Shown: positions 1 through 8,901 of the stretch, one piece after another
Position numbering within the stretch: position 1 is the stretch's first letter
How the letters are laid out: each line of letters opens with the position of its first letter
Source: Terriglobia bacterium
Lineage (GTDB): Bacteria; Acidobacteriota; Terriglobia; Bryobacterales; Bryobacteraceae
DNA length: 64,000 bases
Reading direction: 5' to 3'
NCBI GenBank assembly: GCA_020073145.1
Contig: JAIQFS010000016.1
Coordinates: 78,073-142,072 of the forward strand
The notes under the pieces: model-generated
Told to the model about the DNA's origin: nothing
What the model saw: the letters and a program-made list of their open reading frames with translations, nothing else
Database searches by the model: none
Made by a program: the position numbers and the translations under genes

Positions 1-114
1 AGCCAGGGCCGTCCGTAGCTGCCGCCGTTTCTGTAAGCGGATCGCGGTTTCGCGCACTGGCTCGAGACCGCACGCTCCGCCAAAGGCTCGGAAATCGCTG
101 GTACACTACGAACA

Positions 115-1365
115 GTGTCTACTGGCGCCACCGTCAGCCTAGCTACGGGAACTCCTTCTCCTTCCACCAACGAAACCGTGTACCGGATTTTGGGGGCGCT
201 GGGGTTGTGTCACTTGCTGAACGACATGCTCCAGTCGGTGATTCCGGCAGTCTACCCGATTCTCAAAACTTCCTACCACCTCGACTTCGGCCAAATCGGG
301 CTGATCACCCTCGCCTCGCAACTCACGGCGTCGCTCCTGCAGCCGGTGGTGGGCCTGGTCGCTGACCGGCGGCCGATGCCATACTCCCTGCCGGTGGGCA
401 TGGCGTTCACCCTGGCCGGCCTGCTGCTGCTATCGGTAGCTCCCAGTTTTCTGGTGATTCTGTGCGCGGTGGCGCTGGTCGGGATGGGTTCGTCGGTGTT
501 CCACCCGGAATCGTCGCGGGTGGTGCGGATGGCCTCGGGCGGCCGCCACGGTCTGGCCCAATCCATCTTTCAGGTGGGCGGCAATTTCGGGACTTCGCTC
601 GGCCCGTTGTTGGCGGCCTTTGTGGTGCTTCCCGGGGGACAGCGCAGCATCGCCTGGCTTTCGGTGGGAGCGCTCCTGGCCATCGTCATCATGACGCGGG
701 TCGGCGCCTGGTATAAGGCTCATCACAGAGCGGGAATGAAGTCCCACAAGCGCGTCCGCGACCACCATCCCGATCTGACGTCTCGTAAGATCGCGGTGTC
801 GCTGGCCGTGCTGGTGGCCCTGGTGTTCTCCAAGTTCTTCTATCTGGTGAGCCTGACCAGCTACTACACATTCTTCTTGATTCAGAAGTTCCACGTTCCG
901 GTGCGCACTGCCCAGATCTATCTGTTCGTGTTCCTGGGCGCAGTGGCTGCCGGCACCATCATCGGCGGCCCGGTGGGCGACCGGATCGGGCGCAAGTATG
1001 TGATCTGGGTTTCAATTCTGGGCGTGCTCCCGTTCACTCTGGTCCTGCCCTATGCCAACTTATTCTGGACGGGAATTCTGAGCGTTATCATCGGCGCGGT
1101 TCTGGCGTCGGCCTTTACGGCCATCGTGGTCTACGCGCAGGATCTGGTGCCGGGCAAGGTGGGAGCCGTCTCGGGGCTCTTTTTCGGACTGGCCTTCGGA
1201 ATGGGCGGCATCGGCGCGGCCTTGCTGGGCGAACTCGCCGACGCCACCAGCATCACGTACGTCTACCAGGTATGCGCGTTTTTGCCGGCCATCGGGCTGC
1301 TGACCGCGTTTCTTCCCAACATCGAGCCGGGGCGGCGGCGCGCCGGCGAAGCCGCCAAGGCCTGA
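115..1365 (+). CDS. fsr: MFS transporter, fosmidomycin-resistance (Fsr) type
   Basis: A 416-residue inner-membrane drug/proton antiporter of the major facilitator superfamily. About twelve hydrophobic segments run from residue 22 to 405. The first helix region LCHLLNDMLQSVIPAVYPIL and the loop VADRRPMPYSLPVG are typical of Fsr-like proteins, and GDRIGRK in the second half is the MFS loop signature. The length fits the family (about 400). The start is a GTG at 115; no good Shine-Dalgarno sequence is visible, so a start slightly downstream is possible. A secreted protein follows 19 bases later and may be cotranscribed. The substrate cannot be read from sequence; fosmidomycin is only the family archetype. 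Confidence 0.88.
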   Translation: MSTGATVSLATGTPSPSTNETVYRILGALGLCHLLNDMLQSVIPAVYPILKTSYHLDFGQIGLITLASQLTASLLQPVVGLVADRRPMPYSLPVGMAFTLAGLLLLSVAPSFLVILCAVALVGMGSSVFHPESSRVVRMASGGRHGLAQSIFQVGGNFGTSLGPLLAAFVVLPGGQRSIAWLSVGALLAIVIMTRVGAWYKAHHRAGMKSHKRVRDHHPDLTSRKIAVSLAVLVALVFSKFFYLVSLTSYYTFFLIQKFHVPVRTAQIYLFVFLGAVAAGTIIGGPVGDRIGRKYVIWVSILGVLPFTLVLPYANLFWTGILSVIIGAVLASAFTAIVVYAQDLVPGKVGAVSGLFFGLAFGMGGIGAALLGELADATSITYVYQVCAFLPAIGLLTAFLPNIEPGRRRAGEAAKA

Positions 1366-1384
1366 GGCGGGCAGGAGGTTTCTC

Positions 1385-2104
1385 ATGACGCTGAATTTTC
1401 TGCGCGCTGGTGCGATCGTGGCGTGCTTCTTTGCGGCTGTACCGATGGAAGCCGCGGGACCAGCGATCCCGCGCATGCCCGATGGCAAGCCCAACCTGCA
1501 GGGCGTTTGGGACCATCCTTACGTTTCCGACATGACCAAGGATGCCAAAGACCAGAAGGGCGCCGGCGCACTGCCCTACACGGCCTGGGGCGCCGACAAC
1601 TTCAAGAATTACGACGTTTCGAAATTCGATTACACCGGCCACTGCCTGCCCTTCGGCCTGATGCGCTCGATCAACGTGGGCGGCTATCCCATCCAGATCA
1701 TGCAGAACGACGAATACGTCGCGCTCTTGTTCGAGCAGAACACCTGGTTTCACGTCATCTATCTGAATCGCGATCATCCCAAGAACCTGGAGTCAACCTG
1801 GTTTGGAAACTCGGTGGCCCATTGGGATGGCGACACGCTCGTCGTCGATACCACTGGCTTCAACGGCCGGACGCGGCTCGACACGCTCGGCCATCCCCAC
1901 AGCGACCAACTGCACCTCATCGAGCGCTACACCTTGACCGACCCCGACCACATCGCGTACGAGATGACGATTGACGATCCCAAGACCTACACGCGGCCCT
2001 GGAAGAACACCAGGACCTTCACCAAGATGAAGCCCGGCGAAGAGCTGATCGAATACTCCTGCGAAGAAAACAACCGGGACTTAACCAACGGCCACATCAA
2101 GTGA
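1385..2104 (+). CDS. secreted protein of unknown function, W-GD-L-V-TT family
   Basis: A 239-residue exported protein: a hydrophobic N-terminal signal (residues 4-24, cleavage near AAG) is followed by the motif DGKPNLQGVWD and later HWDGDTLVVDTTGFNG, ERYTLTDPDHIAYEMTI and DDPKTYTRPW. The same layout recurs in the proteins at 16699 and 18631, so this window carries at least three paralogues. A strong AGGAGG lies 7 bases before the ATG. No catalytic signature is recognised, so no function is assigned; such proteins commonly sit beside TonB receptors and exported hydrolases, which is also the case here. Confidence 0.8.
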   Translation: MTLNFLRAGAIVACFFAAVPMEAAGPAIPRMPDGKPNLQGVWDHPYVSDMTKDAKDQKGAGALPYTAWGADNFKNYDVSKFDYTGHCLPFGLMRSINVGGYPIQIMQNDEYVALLFEQNTWFHVIYLNRDHPKNLESTWFGNSVAHWDGDTLVVDTTGFNGRTRLDTLGHPHSDQLHLIERYTLTDPDHIAYEMTIDDPKTYTRPWKNTRTFTKMKPGEELIEYSCEENNRDLTNGHIK

Positions 2105-2117
2105 AGAACGTGGTTGC

Positions 2118-2678
2118 CTAGTTCAAGTCCGGCGTCTGCAACAGCGGATTCGACCACGCCTTATTGCGCACGTGCGTTCTTGATTGAATCCGCCAGCCGG
2201 AGGCCGTCTTCACATACACATCCTCGTAGCCGCCGAAGCGCGTCACGTCGCGCGGGCCTTTTTCGCCGATCGCCACCAGGTACACCCGCCCCTTCGCGCC
2301 GCCGGACGTCGCCGTAATGACCGGGTTGATCATCAGGTGGCTCCAGTCTTTCCAGCCGACATCCTTGCAACCCAGCCGGCCGCCGCCCGCGGCCGCGGCC
2401 AGTTGTTCGCGTCCCTTGGCTCGCATCAGGCCGCCTTTCTTGTAGCCTTCCTCGGTGAAATTATCGGTGAAGGTGCCATCGGGCGTGAACAGGTCGGCGT
2501 AGTCGTACCCATTGTTCGAACAGGTGTCGATGGCCTGGCCGTAGCGGAACATGAGCTGTTGAATCTCGAAGTAGTCCGTCCCGGTCAGGGCCGGCGCTTT
2601 TTTCTGCTGCGCGCGCACGGTTACCAATGCCAGAAGCCCCAGGCTGAGCACTGCAGCTGTGATCGCTTTCCGTTTCAT
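2118..2678 (-). CDS. exported SnoaL/NTF2-like protein
   Basis: A 186-residue protein with an N-terminal signal peptide (KRK, then a Leu-rich core, cleavage near VRAQ) and an NTF2-like fold: an N-terminal helix FEIQQLMFRYGQAIDT, the LFTPDGTF strand, and a C-terminal GWRIQSRTHVR strand. SnoaL-like proteins are small cone-shaped enzymes or binding proteins; the substrate is unknown. GGAGTTGGC precedes the ATG. It is the last gene of a leftward set with the SMP-30 protein (22 bases upstream), the NHL propeller and the amidohydrolase, all apparently exported. Confidence 0.82.
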   Translation of the reverse strand: MKRKAITAAVLSLGLLALVTVRAQQKKAPALTGTDYFEIQQLMFRYGQAIDTCSNNGYDYADLFTPDGTFTDNFTEEGYKKGGLMRAKGREQLAAAAGGGRLGCKDVGWKDWSHLMINPVITATSGGAKGRVYLVAIGEKGPRDVTRFGGYEDVYVKTASGWRIQSRTHVRNKAWSNPLLQTPDLN

Positions 2679-2700
2679 GCCAACTCCTTGCAGGTGTGGG

Positions 2701-3804
2701 TTACCGCTCCGGCCCCGGAAGAATCCCCGCGGTCTTCAGTCGAATGTGAAAGAGGTGCGTGCAGGCCGTGATGTAGAGGCCTTTGCCGTCCGGGTCGCCG
2801 AATGCGAGGTTGGTCGGAACGATGCGGGGCTTGGGTTCTCCCGTCACTTGCGGCATCAAGATGGTTCCCAGGTGCTTGCCCTCCGGCGACGTGATCCAGA
2901 CCTCGCCTGGCGCCACCGCGTTGGTGGAATACAGGTTTCCTTTGCGGTCGGTCTTCATGCCGTCGTTGCCCGCCGGTATAAAAAGCTTGCCATTGGCCAC
3001 GGTATCGTCGGGCAGCACGTCGTACCGGAACGTCTTGCCAAAACCGGCGGTCACGTAAAGATACTTCTCATCGGGCGACAGCGTAATGCCGTTGGGGATT
3101 TCTCCCGGATGATCCTGATCGCTCCCCAGCAGGGCCACCTTGCCGTCCTTGATCAGGTAGAACCCGCTGTACGGGATTTCCCGCGCGGGACTGGCGTCGG
3201 CGCCGCGCAGTCCGAATACGGTGTCGGTAAAGTAAATCGCGCCGTCCGACTTCACGACAATGTCATTGGGACCGCTAAACCGCTTTCCGTTGTAGCGATC
3301 GGCCAGCGTGGTGCGCGTGCCGTCTTTCTCCAGACGCACCACGGTGCGGTCCGTCATGGCGGTAATGATGAGCCGGCCTTGCGGATCGAGAGTCAGCCCG
3401 TTCGACCCGATGAGGAGAATCGCGAGACGGCCGCTGATGGTCTGGGCGCCGACGTTCTTCACGTCGTTGCCGGTGTAGCCGCTCTTCTCCAGGAACACGG
3501 AAAGGGGCTCGCCCGGCGCCCATTTGTAGATCACATTGGCGGCGTTGTCGCTGAACAGCAGATAGCCGCTTCGGCCTTGCTGAATCCAGACGGGGCCTTC
3601 GGTCAGCCCAAAATGCTCGCCGAGCACGTCGAGTTTCGCGTCCGGAGCAATGATCTCGTCCAGCGCCGGATCCAGGCGAACGATCTGGAACGGCTTTGCC
3701 GCGGGCGTCTGGCCGATGAGTGAGCCCGATCCGGCCGCTGCGAGACTCAAGATCCAAAGTCCGAGTTTTTTCACCGTGTGTGGACGCCTCACCGATCCCC
3801 CCAT
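2701..3804 (-). CDS. exported SMP-30/gluconolactonase-like beta-propeller
   Basis: A 367-residue protein with an N-terminal hydrophobic signal (residues 11-30) followed by a six-bladed SMP-30/LRE-type propeller. The four usual metal ligands can be placed: Glu in LTEGPVW (about 69), Asn in FSGPNDIVV (about 180), Asn in IPNGITLSPDEKYLY (about 238) and Asp in GNDGMKTD (about 281), so a lactonase or related hydrolase is plausible. The ATG at 3804 has AGGAAGGA directly before it; a nearby GTG is possible. It lies in the four-gene exported operon, 15 or more bases from the NHL protein. Confidence 0.87.
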   Translation of the reverse strand: MGGSVRRPHTVKKLGLWILSLAAAGSGSLIGQTPAAKPFQIVRLDPALDEIIAPDAKLDVLGEHFGLTEGPVWIQQGRSGYLLFSDNAANVIYKWAPGEPLSVFLEKSGYTGNDVKNVGAQTISGRLAILLIGSNGLTLDPQGRLIITAMTDRTVVRLEKDGTRTTLADRYNGKRFSGPNDIVVKSDGAIYFTDTVFGLRGADASPAREIPYSGFYLIKDGKVALLGSDQDHPGEIPNGITLSPDEKYLYVTAGFGKTFRYDVLPDDTVANGKLFIPAGNDGMKTDRKGNLYSTNAVAPGEVWITSPEGKHLGTILMPQVTGEPKPRIVPTNLAFGDPDGKGLYITACTHLFHIRLKTAGILPGPER

Positions 3805-3819
3805 TCCTTCCTGCGCAAG

Positions 3820-4848
3820 TTACCGTTTTGCGTTCAGTGCGGCGCCGGCCGCGGCCCCGATGGGCACAAACTTCTGCGCGCGCTTGCCCTGGACCTCGGC
3901 GAAATAGACGCTGCCGTCCGCCGCCACCGCCATGGAGTGAATCCAGTCCACCGCGCCCGGCTGGTCCCCCTTCGGAATCACCCAAAGCTGCTTCAGCCGG
4001 CCTTCGGTATCGAGCTTCATGAACAACTGATCCTTGGGGGGCGTGGCCAGAGCCGCCTGCGCTGCGGGAATCTCGGACCACAGCATGGGCGAGCTGCCGC
4101 ACACATAGATCTCATCATCTTTGGTGATCGCCAGCGCCCACGGAGTAATAATGTTTCGCCATTCCGTCAAGAACTGGCCTTTGGCGTCGAAAATCTGGAT
4201 ACGGTCGTTGTTCCGGTCGGCGACGTAAACGCGTCCTCGGGAGTCCAACACCAGCGAATGCGGCTGGCTGAACTCGCCGGGGCCATTGCCGAGTTTGCCC
4301 CAAGACCGTAGATACTTCCCGCTCTTGTCGAAGACGACGACGCGATCGTTGCCGTATCCATCGCTGACATAGATATCGCCGTTCGGCGCGACCGCCACAT
4401 CGTTGGGCTGATTCAGATGCGTCTGGTCGGCGCCCGGCTCGTTGGGCGTGCCGAGCGTCAGTTGCACGTTCCCGTTAAGATCGAAGCGGCGCACCGTATT
4501 GGTCCCGGTGTCGGCAATCCAGAGATTGCCGGTGCTATCGAACCGGATGGTGTGCGGGTTCTTGAACAGTCCGCCTTCCCCCCAGGACTTCACCAGATCG
4601 CCATCCTGCGTGTAGACCTGCACTGGAATCTTGCCGCGGTTGAACGTCCACACATTGCCGTTCGGGCCGATGGCGACGCTCGACATCTGCCCCCAGTCCC
4701 CTCCCGGCGGCTTCTGTTTCGGCCAGGACGAATCGGCCTTGTAGCCGATGGTGTTGTCCACCCGCGGATAGGGCGGCACGTGCGGCACCGGTTGCGCGAA
4801 CGCCAAACTCCCCGTAACCCAGCAACCCGCCAGGACGAATCGACGCAT
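3820..4848 (-). CDS. exported NHL-repeat six-bladed beta-propeller
   Basis: About 342 residues. A signal peptide (MRRFVLAGCWVTGSLAFAQ) precedes repeated NHL blades with motifs such as FDSTGNLWIADTGTNTVRRF, VAPNGDIYVSDGYGNDRVVV and LDSRGRVYVADRNNDRIQIF. The family resembles the lyase half of peptidylglycine alpha-amidating enzyme but is usually a binding or scaffold propeller. The ATG at 4848 is preferred because GGGGGAAA stands 5 bases before it; an ATG at 4875 would also be open. Second gene of the operon that starts with the amidohydrolase at 6278. Confidence 0.87.
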   Translation of the reverse strand: MRRFVLAGCWVTGSLAFAQPVPHVPPYPRVDNTIGYKADSSWPKQKPPGGDWGQMSSVAIGPNGNVWTFNRGKIPVQVYTQDGDLVKSWGEGGLFKNPHTIRFDSTGNLWIADTGTNTVRRFDLNGNVQLTLGTPNEPGADQTHLNQPNDVAVAPNGDIYVSDGYGNDRVVVFDKSGKYLRSWGKLGNGPGEFSQPHSLVLDSRGRVYVADRNNDRIQIFDAKGQFLTEWRNIITPWALAITKDDEIYVCGSSPMLWSEIPAAQAALATPPKDQLFMKLDTEGRLKQLWVIPKGDQPGAVDWIHSMAVAADGSVYFAEVQGKRAQKFVPIGAAAGAALNAKR

Positions 4849-4880
4849 AGGTTTCCCCCAGGAGAGGACCATCATACAAA

Positions 4881-6278
4881 CTACTGGGCGAAAATGTCTA
4901 ACTGATAGCCGGCTTGCTGAAACAAGTAACTGCGCGACTCGTCAATCTGCTTGCGGAGTTGCGCCATGTTGACGCCAGCCATCCTGCCTTTGGACTTCCG
5001 AATGATGCCGCCGATGATGACGGTATCCACGTTGGCGGTATCAGCGGCTGCCACTACAGTTCCCATCGCGTTGTTCGAGGGATAAAGATTAAGATCGTCC
5101 GCGCGAATGAGGACGATGTCGGCCTCCTTGCCAGGCGTGAGCGTGCCGCATTTGTCCGAAAGCCCCGCGCAGGCCGCGCCGTTCACCGTGGCGCACTCCA
5201 GCAGATCGCGCACCGTGACCGGCGCGGGCGCGTGGGAGTCGCCGTTGAATTTCCGGTTGGTGGCCAGGGCGCGCTGGATGTTGAAGGCCACCCGCATCTC
5301 GGTGAATAAATCGGTGCCGTAGGAGGATTCGTTGTCCACGCTGAGGCCCGGCCGCATGCCGTGATCGAGCGCCTTCTGAAAGGCCGGTATGCCTTCGCCG
5401 ATGGCGTACTGCGGGTCCGACCGCGGGCAGACATCCACTGTGCCGCCCGATTCGCGGATGCGCTGCCACGCCAGATCCGGAAGCCCGTTGCAGTGGTTGT
5501 AGGTGACGTCCGGGCCGAGCAGCTTTTCATTCCAGAATTGCTCTAGCAGCGGTGCCGCGCCGGCGCCCACCACCTCCGATGAGATGCGCAGCCCCAGCTT
5601 CCGCGCCGCCGCGAAGTTGCCGCGGTCGAGGCCGGAGAACATCCGCAGAGTCACCAGTTGGTCCTGAGAGGAAAAGAACTTCTGTTGCAGGCGCGCCAGG
5701 TCCTGTGGCCATTGGTGATCCCAGGTCCCGGCCGCGGGCGCGCCCGATGCGTGTACGCCGCGAATGCCGGAATCGAGCAGCGCCTGCACGGCCGCGTCGG
5801 AGTGGGACGCCGATCGCGAGTTGTGCGAGTTGTCGATGATGCACGTGATGCCGGCGTTGATACAGCCCAGCGCGGTCACCATGTTGCCCACATACAGATC
5901 GTGTGGCCGGTACTGAGGGGCGAAGCGCTGGTGAAGCGTCGCCATGTAGTTCGCCAGATCGCCATTGGGAATGATGCGCCGCAGCACTCCTTCCCACGAG
6001 TGGCGGTGGCAGTCGATCAGGCCCGGGATGACGATCATACCGCAAGCATCGAGGATCTCGCCCGAGTGTGGGAGGCCGGCTGCGACGGCGGCGATCTTCT
6101 TCCCCTCGATCAGCAGGTCTCCTTGGGCGAAGTCGCCAACCTTCGGGTCCATGCTGATGATGGTGCCGCCCTTCAGTAGAAGGCGGCGATTGGGGCGTGG
6201 CGCGGCAGTCTGAGCCAGCGCCGCGGGCAGCGCGCACGCAGCGAGCGCTGTGCGAAAAAAGTCTCGGCGTCCAGGCAA
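4881..6278 (-). CDS. amidohydrolase-family metal-dependent deaminase/hydrolase (ATZ/TRZ-like), exported
   Basis: A 465-residue amidohydrolase. A twin-arginine-like N terminus (GRRDFFRTALAAC, cleavage near LAQT) suggests Tat export. The TIM-barrel metal site is visible as PGLIDCHRHSWEG (HxH, about residue 90), a later His in YNHCNGLPD and an Asp in LSVDNESS; the C-terminal EADIVLIRADD is typical of the composite beta-sandwich. It resembles ATZ/TRZ and cytosine-deaminase-type enzymes; the substrate is unknown. The start is TTG, supported by AAGGAG 7 bases upstream. It heads a leftward operon with two propellers and an NTF2-like protein. Confidence 0.87.
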   Translation of the reverse strand: MPGRRDFFRTALAACALPAALAQTAAPRPNRRLLLKGGTIISMDPKVGDFAQGDLLIEGKKIAAVAAGLPHSGEILDACGMIVIPGLIDCHRHSWEGVLRRIIPNGDLANYMATLHQRFAPQYRPHDLYVGNMVTALGCINAGITCIIDNSHNSRSASHSDAAVQALLDSGIRGVHASGAPAAGTWDHQWPQDLARLQQKFFSSQDQLVTLRMFSGLDRGNFAAARKLGLRISSEVVGAGAAPLLEQFWNEKLLGPDVTYNHCNGLPDLAWQRIRESGGTVDVCPRSDPQYAIGEGIPAFQKALDHGMRPGLSVDNESSYGTDLFTEMRVAFNIQRALATNRKFNGDSHAPAPVTVRDLLECATVNGAACAGLSDKCGTLTPGKEADIVLIRADDLNLYPSNNAMGTVVAAADTANVDTVIIGGIIRKSKGRMAGVNMAQLRKQIDESRSYLFQQAGYQLDIFAQ

Positions 6279-6337
6279 GGCAGTGCTCCTTCCGGTGGTC
6301 TATTCTCGCAGAATTGCGTGTTACGCTGGCCAGTGGC

Positions 6338-6355
6338 ACAAGGCTCCAGCCTTGT
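6338..6355. repeat. REP-like palindrome
   Basis: ACAAGGCTCCAGCCTTGT is a perfect inverted repeat with 8-base arms and a 2-base centre, in the intergenic space between two divergent genes. It resembles the palindromes at 19445 and 61256 in having a G-rich arm, an AGCCT-type core and a short loop, so it may be a dispersed REP-type unit rather than an operator. Confidence 0.5.
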
Positions 6356-6399
6356 ACCCGCGCGAAACGCGGTTTTGATCGCGCAACGGAGACCGCTCC

Positions 6400-7410
6400 A
6401 TGAAAGTCTACGAAGTCCAGAAGGGATGTACCAGCCTCGATGGTTTGGTCCGTGCGGAGCGGCCTGAGCCGCAGCCGGGCCCGCGCGAAGTGCTCATTCG
6501 CGTCCGCGCCACCTCGCTCAATTATCGCGATCACATGATCGTCCACGGCCACTATTTCACTCCCGTCAGCCGTCCCACCATTCCGCTGTCGGACGGCGCG
6601 GGCGAAGTGGCGGCCGTCGGCCCTGGTGTCACGCGCTTTCGCAAGGGCGATCGCGTCGCTGGCGCGTTCTTCCAGATCTGGTTCGATGGGCCTCCCTCCG
6701 CGCGGCACCCGGCTCTGGGTGTGCCCCTCGATGGCGCCCTCGCCGAATACATGGTGCTGCATGAAGACGGCGTGGTCGTGATCCCGGCCAGCCTCTCCTT
6801 CGAGGAAGCGGCCACCCTGCCCTGCGCCGGCGTCACGGCCTGGAATGCGTTGATGGTTTCGGGAACCTCCGTCAAACCCGGCGACATCGTGCTGTGCCTT
6901 GGCACCGGCGGCGTCTCCATGCTAGGAATGCAATTCGCGGTGGCCGCCGGGGCCCGCGCGATCGTCACTTCATCGAGCGATGAAAAACTGAAAAAGGCGT
7001 GCAGCCTCGGTGCTTCCGACGGTGTCAATTACAAACGCACGCCCGATTGGGAGAAGGAGGTCCTGCGCCTCACCGGCGGGCGCGGCGTCCAGCACATCAT
7101 CGAAATCGGCGGCGCGGGCACGCTCTCGCGGTCCTTTGAGTCCATCGGCTTCGGCGGGAAGGTGGCGCTCATCGGATTCCTCGCCGGCCAGGCGGCCGAC
7201 ATCAACCCGATTCCGCTCATGATGAAAGGCGGCAGCCTGCAAGGCATCGGCGTGGGCTCCACCGCCATGTTCGAAGCCATGAACCGTGCCATCGAAGTCA
7301 ACCGAATCAAACCGATCGTCGCCAAGGTCTTCCCGTTCGAGAAGGCCGCCGACGCCTTCCGCTGCCTGGCAGCCGGCGATTTTGTCGGCAAAGTCGTAAT
7401 CACCGTGTGA
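6400..7410 (+). CDS. zinc-independent MDR alcohol dehydrogenase/quinone oxidoreductase
   Basis: A 336-residue medium-chain dehydrogenase/reductase. The GroES-like N-terminal half has SLNYRDHMIVHG and GAGEVAAVGPGVTRFRKGDRV; the Rossmann half has the nucleotide-binding loop LGTGGVSMLGMQFAVAAGA. The structural zinc cysteine cluster is absent and the catalytic-zinc Cys position is replaced by Asn-Tyr, as in QOR-type enzymes. It probably uses NAD(P)H on an alcohol, aldehyde or quinone. Cytosolic; no signal peptide. The 3' end overlaps the end of the convergent Gfo/Idh/MocA gene by 11 bases. Confidence 0.9.
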   Translation: MKVYEVQKGCTSLDGLVRAERPEPQPGPREVLIRVRATSLNYRDHMIVHGHYFTPVSRPTIPLSDGAGEVAAVGPGVTRFRKGDRVAGAFFQIWFDGPPSARHPALGVPLDGALAEYMVLHEDGVVVIPASLSFEEAATLPCAGVTAWNALMVSGTSVKPGDIVLCLGTGGVSMLGMQFAVAAGARAIVTSSSDEKLKKACSLGASDGVNYKRTPDWEKEVLRLTGGRGVQHIIEIGGAGTLSRSFESIGFGGKVALIGFLAGQAADINPIPLMMKGGSLQGIGVGSTAMFEAMNRAIEVNRIKPIVAKVFPFEKAADAFRCLAAGDFVGKVVITV

Positions 7411-8422
7411 ACGTCGCCGGCGCGGTCATCCGGCCGGTGCGTGCCGATTCGAAAACAGCTTCAATCGCGGCCATGTTGCGAAGCGAGTCTTCCAGCGGTG
7501 TCGGCACCTCTCCTTCGCCGCGCACCGCGCGCGAGAACAGGTCGCCCTGGATGGTGTACTGATTGCAAGCAGGAATCTCTTCCACGCGAATTCCGTCGCC
7601 ATACAGGTCGGTGCCGCGATCGACCAGGAGCCGCGTGGCGCGATCCGGCGTCGGGTTGAAAGGCACCTCGACCTCGATCCGTCCCGTCGTTCCCAGAATC
7701 TGGACCCGCTGGTGGTACACGATCTGCGTGCTGCAGGTGAAGGCGCAATGGCCCGAGGGAAATTCGAGCACCGCCGACGCCAGCCGGTCGGTCTGGAATT
7801 GCGGATCGCGGTCCAGGCGTGCCGTCACATTCACCGGTTCCGCGCCAAAAAGAAACCGCGAGATCTGGATCGCATAGCAGCCGATGTCCATCACCGCGCC
7901 CCCGCCGAACTCGGGAATCTGGCGGATGTTCGCCGGGTCGCGGTTGAAGTAGCTGAACGCCACCATCACCGCGCGCACTTCTCCGATCTCTCCGGATCGC
8001 GCCAGTTCCCGCGAGCGCAGCCACTGCGGGTGCGTGCGCACCATGAACGCCTCGCCGATCCGCACGCCCGTGCGGTCGCGCGCCGCGATTAAGGTCTGAC
8101 ATTCCGCCACGCTCATCGCGATCGGCTTTTCGCACAGTACGTGCTTGCCAGCTTCCGCCGCTCGAATCGACCATGGCACGTGCAGATGATTCGGCAGCGG
8201 ATTATAGATCGCTTCCACATCCGGATCGGCCAGCGCCTCTTCATACGAACCGTAGGCCTTCGGAACGTGCAATTGATCGGCGGCGTGCCGGGCCTTGTTC
8301 CAGTCGCGCGACGCGATCCCCACCACCTCCGACCACTCGCCCCGTTGCATGGCGGGAATGACTTTCGCGGTGGCGATCTTGGCTGCGCCCAGCACGGCCC
8401 AGCGCACCTTCTGTTGCGGCAT
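7400..8422 (-). CDS. Gfo/Idh/MocA family oxidoreductase
   Basis: A 340-residue NAD(P)-dependent sugar-type dehydrogenase. The N-terminal Rossmann fold starts VRWAVLGAAKIA; the catalytic Lys is in LCEKPIAMS (about residue 96), and GGGAVMDIGCYAI supplies the conserved Asp. The C-terminal alpha/beta domain is complete. Close relatives include glucose-fructose oxidoreductase and trans-dihydrodiol dehydrogenase; the substrate is not determinable. Cytosolic. It ends inside the 3' end of the convergent MDR gene. Confidence 0.91.
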   Translation of the reverse strand: MPQQKVRWAVLGAAKIATAKVIPAMQRGEWSEVVGIASRDWNKARHAADQLHVPKAYGSYEEALADPDVEAIYNPLPNHLHVPWSIRAAEAGKHVLCEKPIAMSVAECQTLIAARDRTGVRIGEAFMVRTHPQWLRSRELARSGEIGEVRAVMVAFSYFNRDPANIRQIPEFGGGAVMDIGCYAIQISRFLFGAEPVNVTARLDRDPQFQTDRLASAVLEFPSGHCAFTCSTQIVYHQRVQILGTTGRIEVEVPFNPTPDRATRLLVDRGTDLYGDGIRVEEIPACNQYTIQGDLFSRAVRGEGEVPTPLEDSLRNMAAIEAVFESARTGRMTAPATFTR

Positions 8423-8449
8423 AGGAAGTGTAGCAGAGGCGAGAGGCCG

Positions 8450-8853
8450 CTACGCGGGCGTCGTCAGCTGCTTTCCCTTCTCAGCCAGCAGGACCGCCAG
8501 CAGCTTTGCCGGTTCGGTCGCGCTCGCATTGCGCGAGACGGCGTGCAGTTGCCCCGGCGTTTCCAGGAACATCTCGCCCGTCCTGTACGTCTTCTCAGGC
8601 CCATCCCCCACCTTCGAGCGAATCTCACCTTCAAGGACGTAGGCGATGGTGATGCCCGGGTGCCGATGCGCGGCCGAACTCTGCCCGGGTGCGTACGAGA
8701 CTTCCACCACGGTCACCGACCAGTTCTTCAGGTTGAGGTCGGGCAGGTCTTCGGTAAAGACGATCTTTGGGCCGCCGCTATTCTGCGCGTTCGCCACCAA
8801 TGCTGTGCCAAAAGGACGGTCACTCCTTCGACGAGCACTCTCCGGTTCATCAT
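8450..8853 (-). CDS. cupin-domain protein, apparent frameshift in its signal peptide
   Basis: The open part (8450-8800, 116 residues) is a single cupin barrel with SYAPGQSSAAHRHPG and VLEGEIRSKVGDGPE metal-site strands and a C-terminal PGQLHAVSRN strand. It can only start at a weak TTG (8800), and its first residues VANAQ look like the end of a signal peptide. Reading from the ATG at 8853 in another frame gives MMNRRVLVEGVTVL; restoring one T in the run at 8810-8813 (complement) joins the two as VLFGTALVANAQ, a complete signal peptide. So either a one-base deletion broke export or the base was missed in sequencing. Confidence 0.72.
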
Positions 8854-8901
8854 GTTTCTACAATAAGACGAAAAGGCAGAGGGCAGGAATCGGGCGCCCA
8901 G

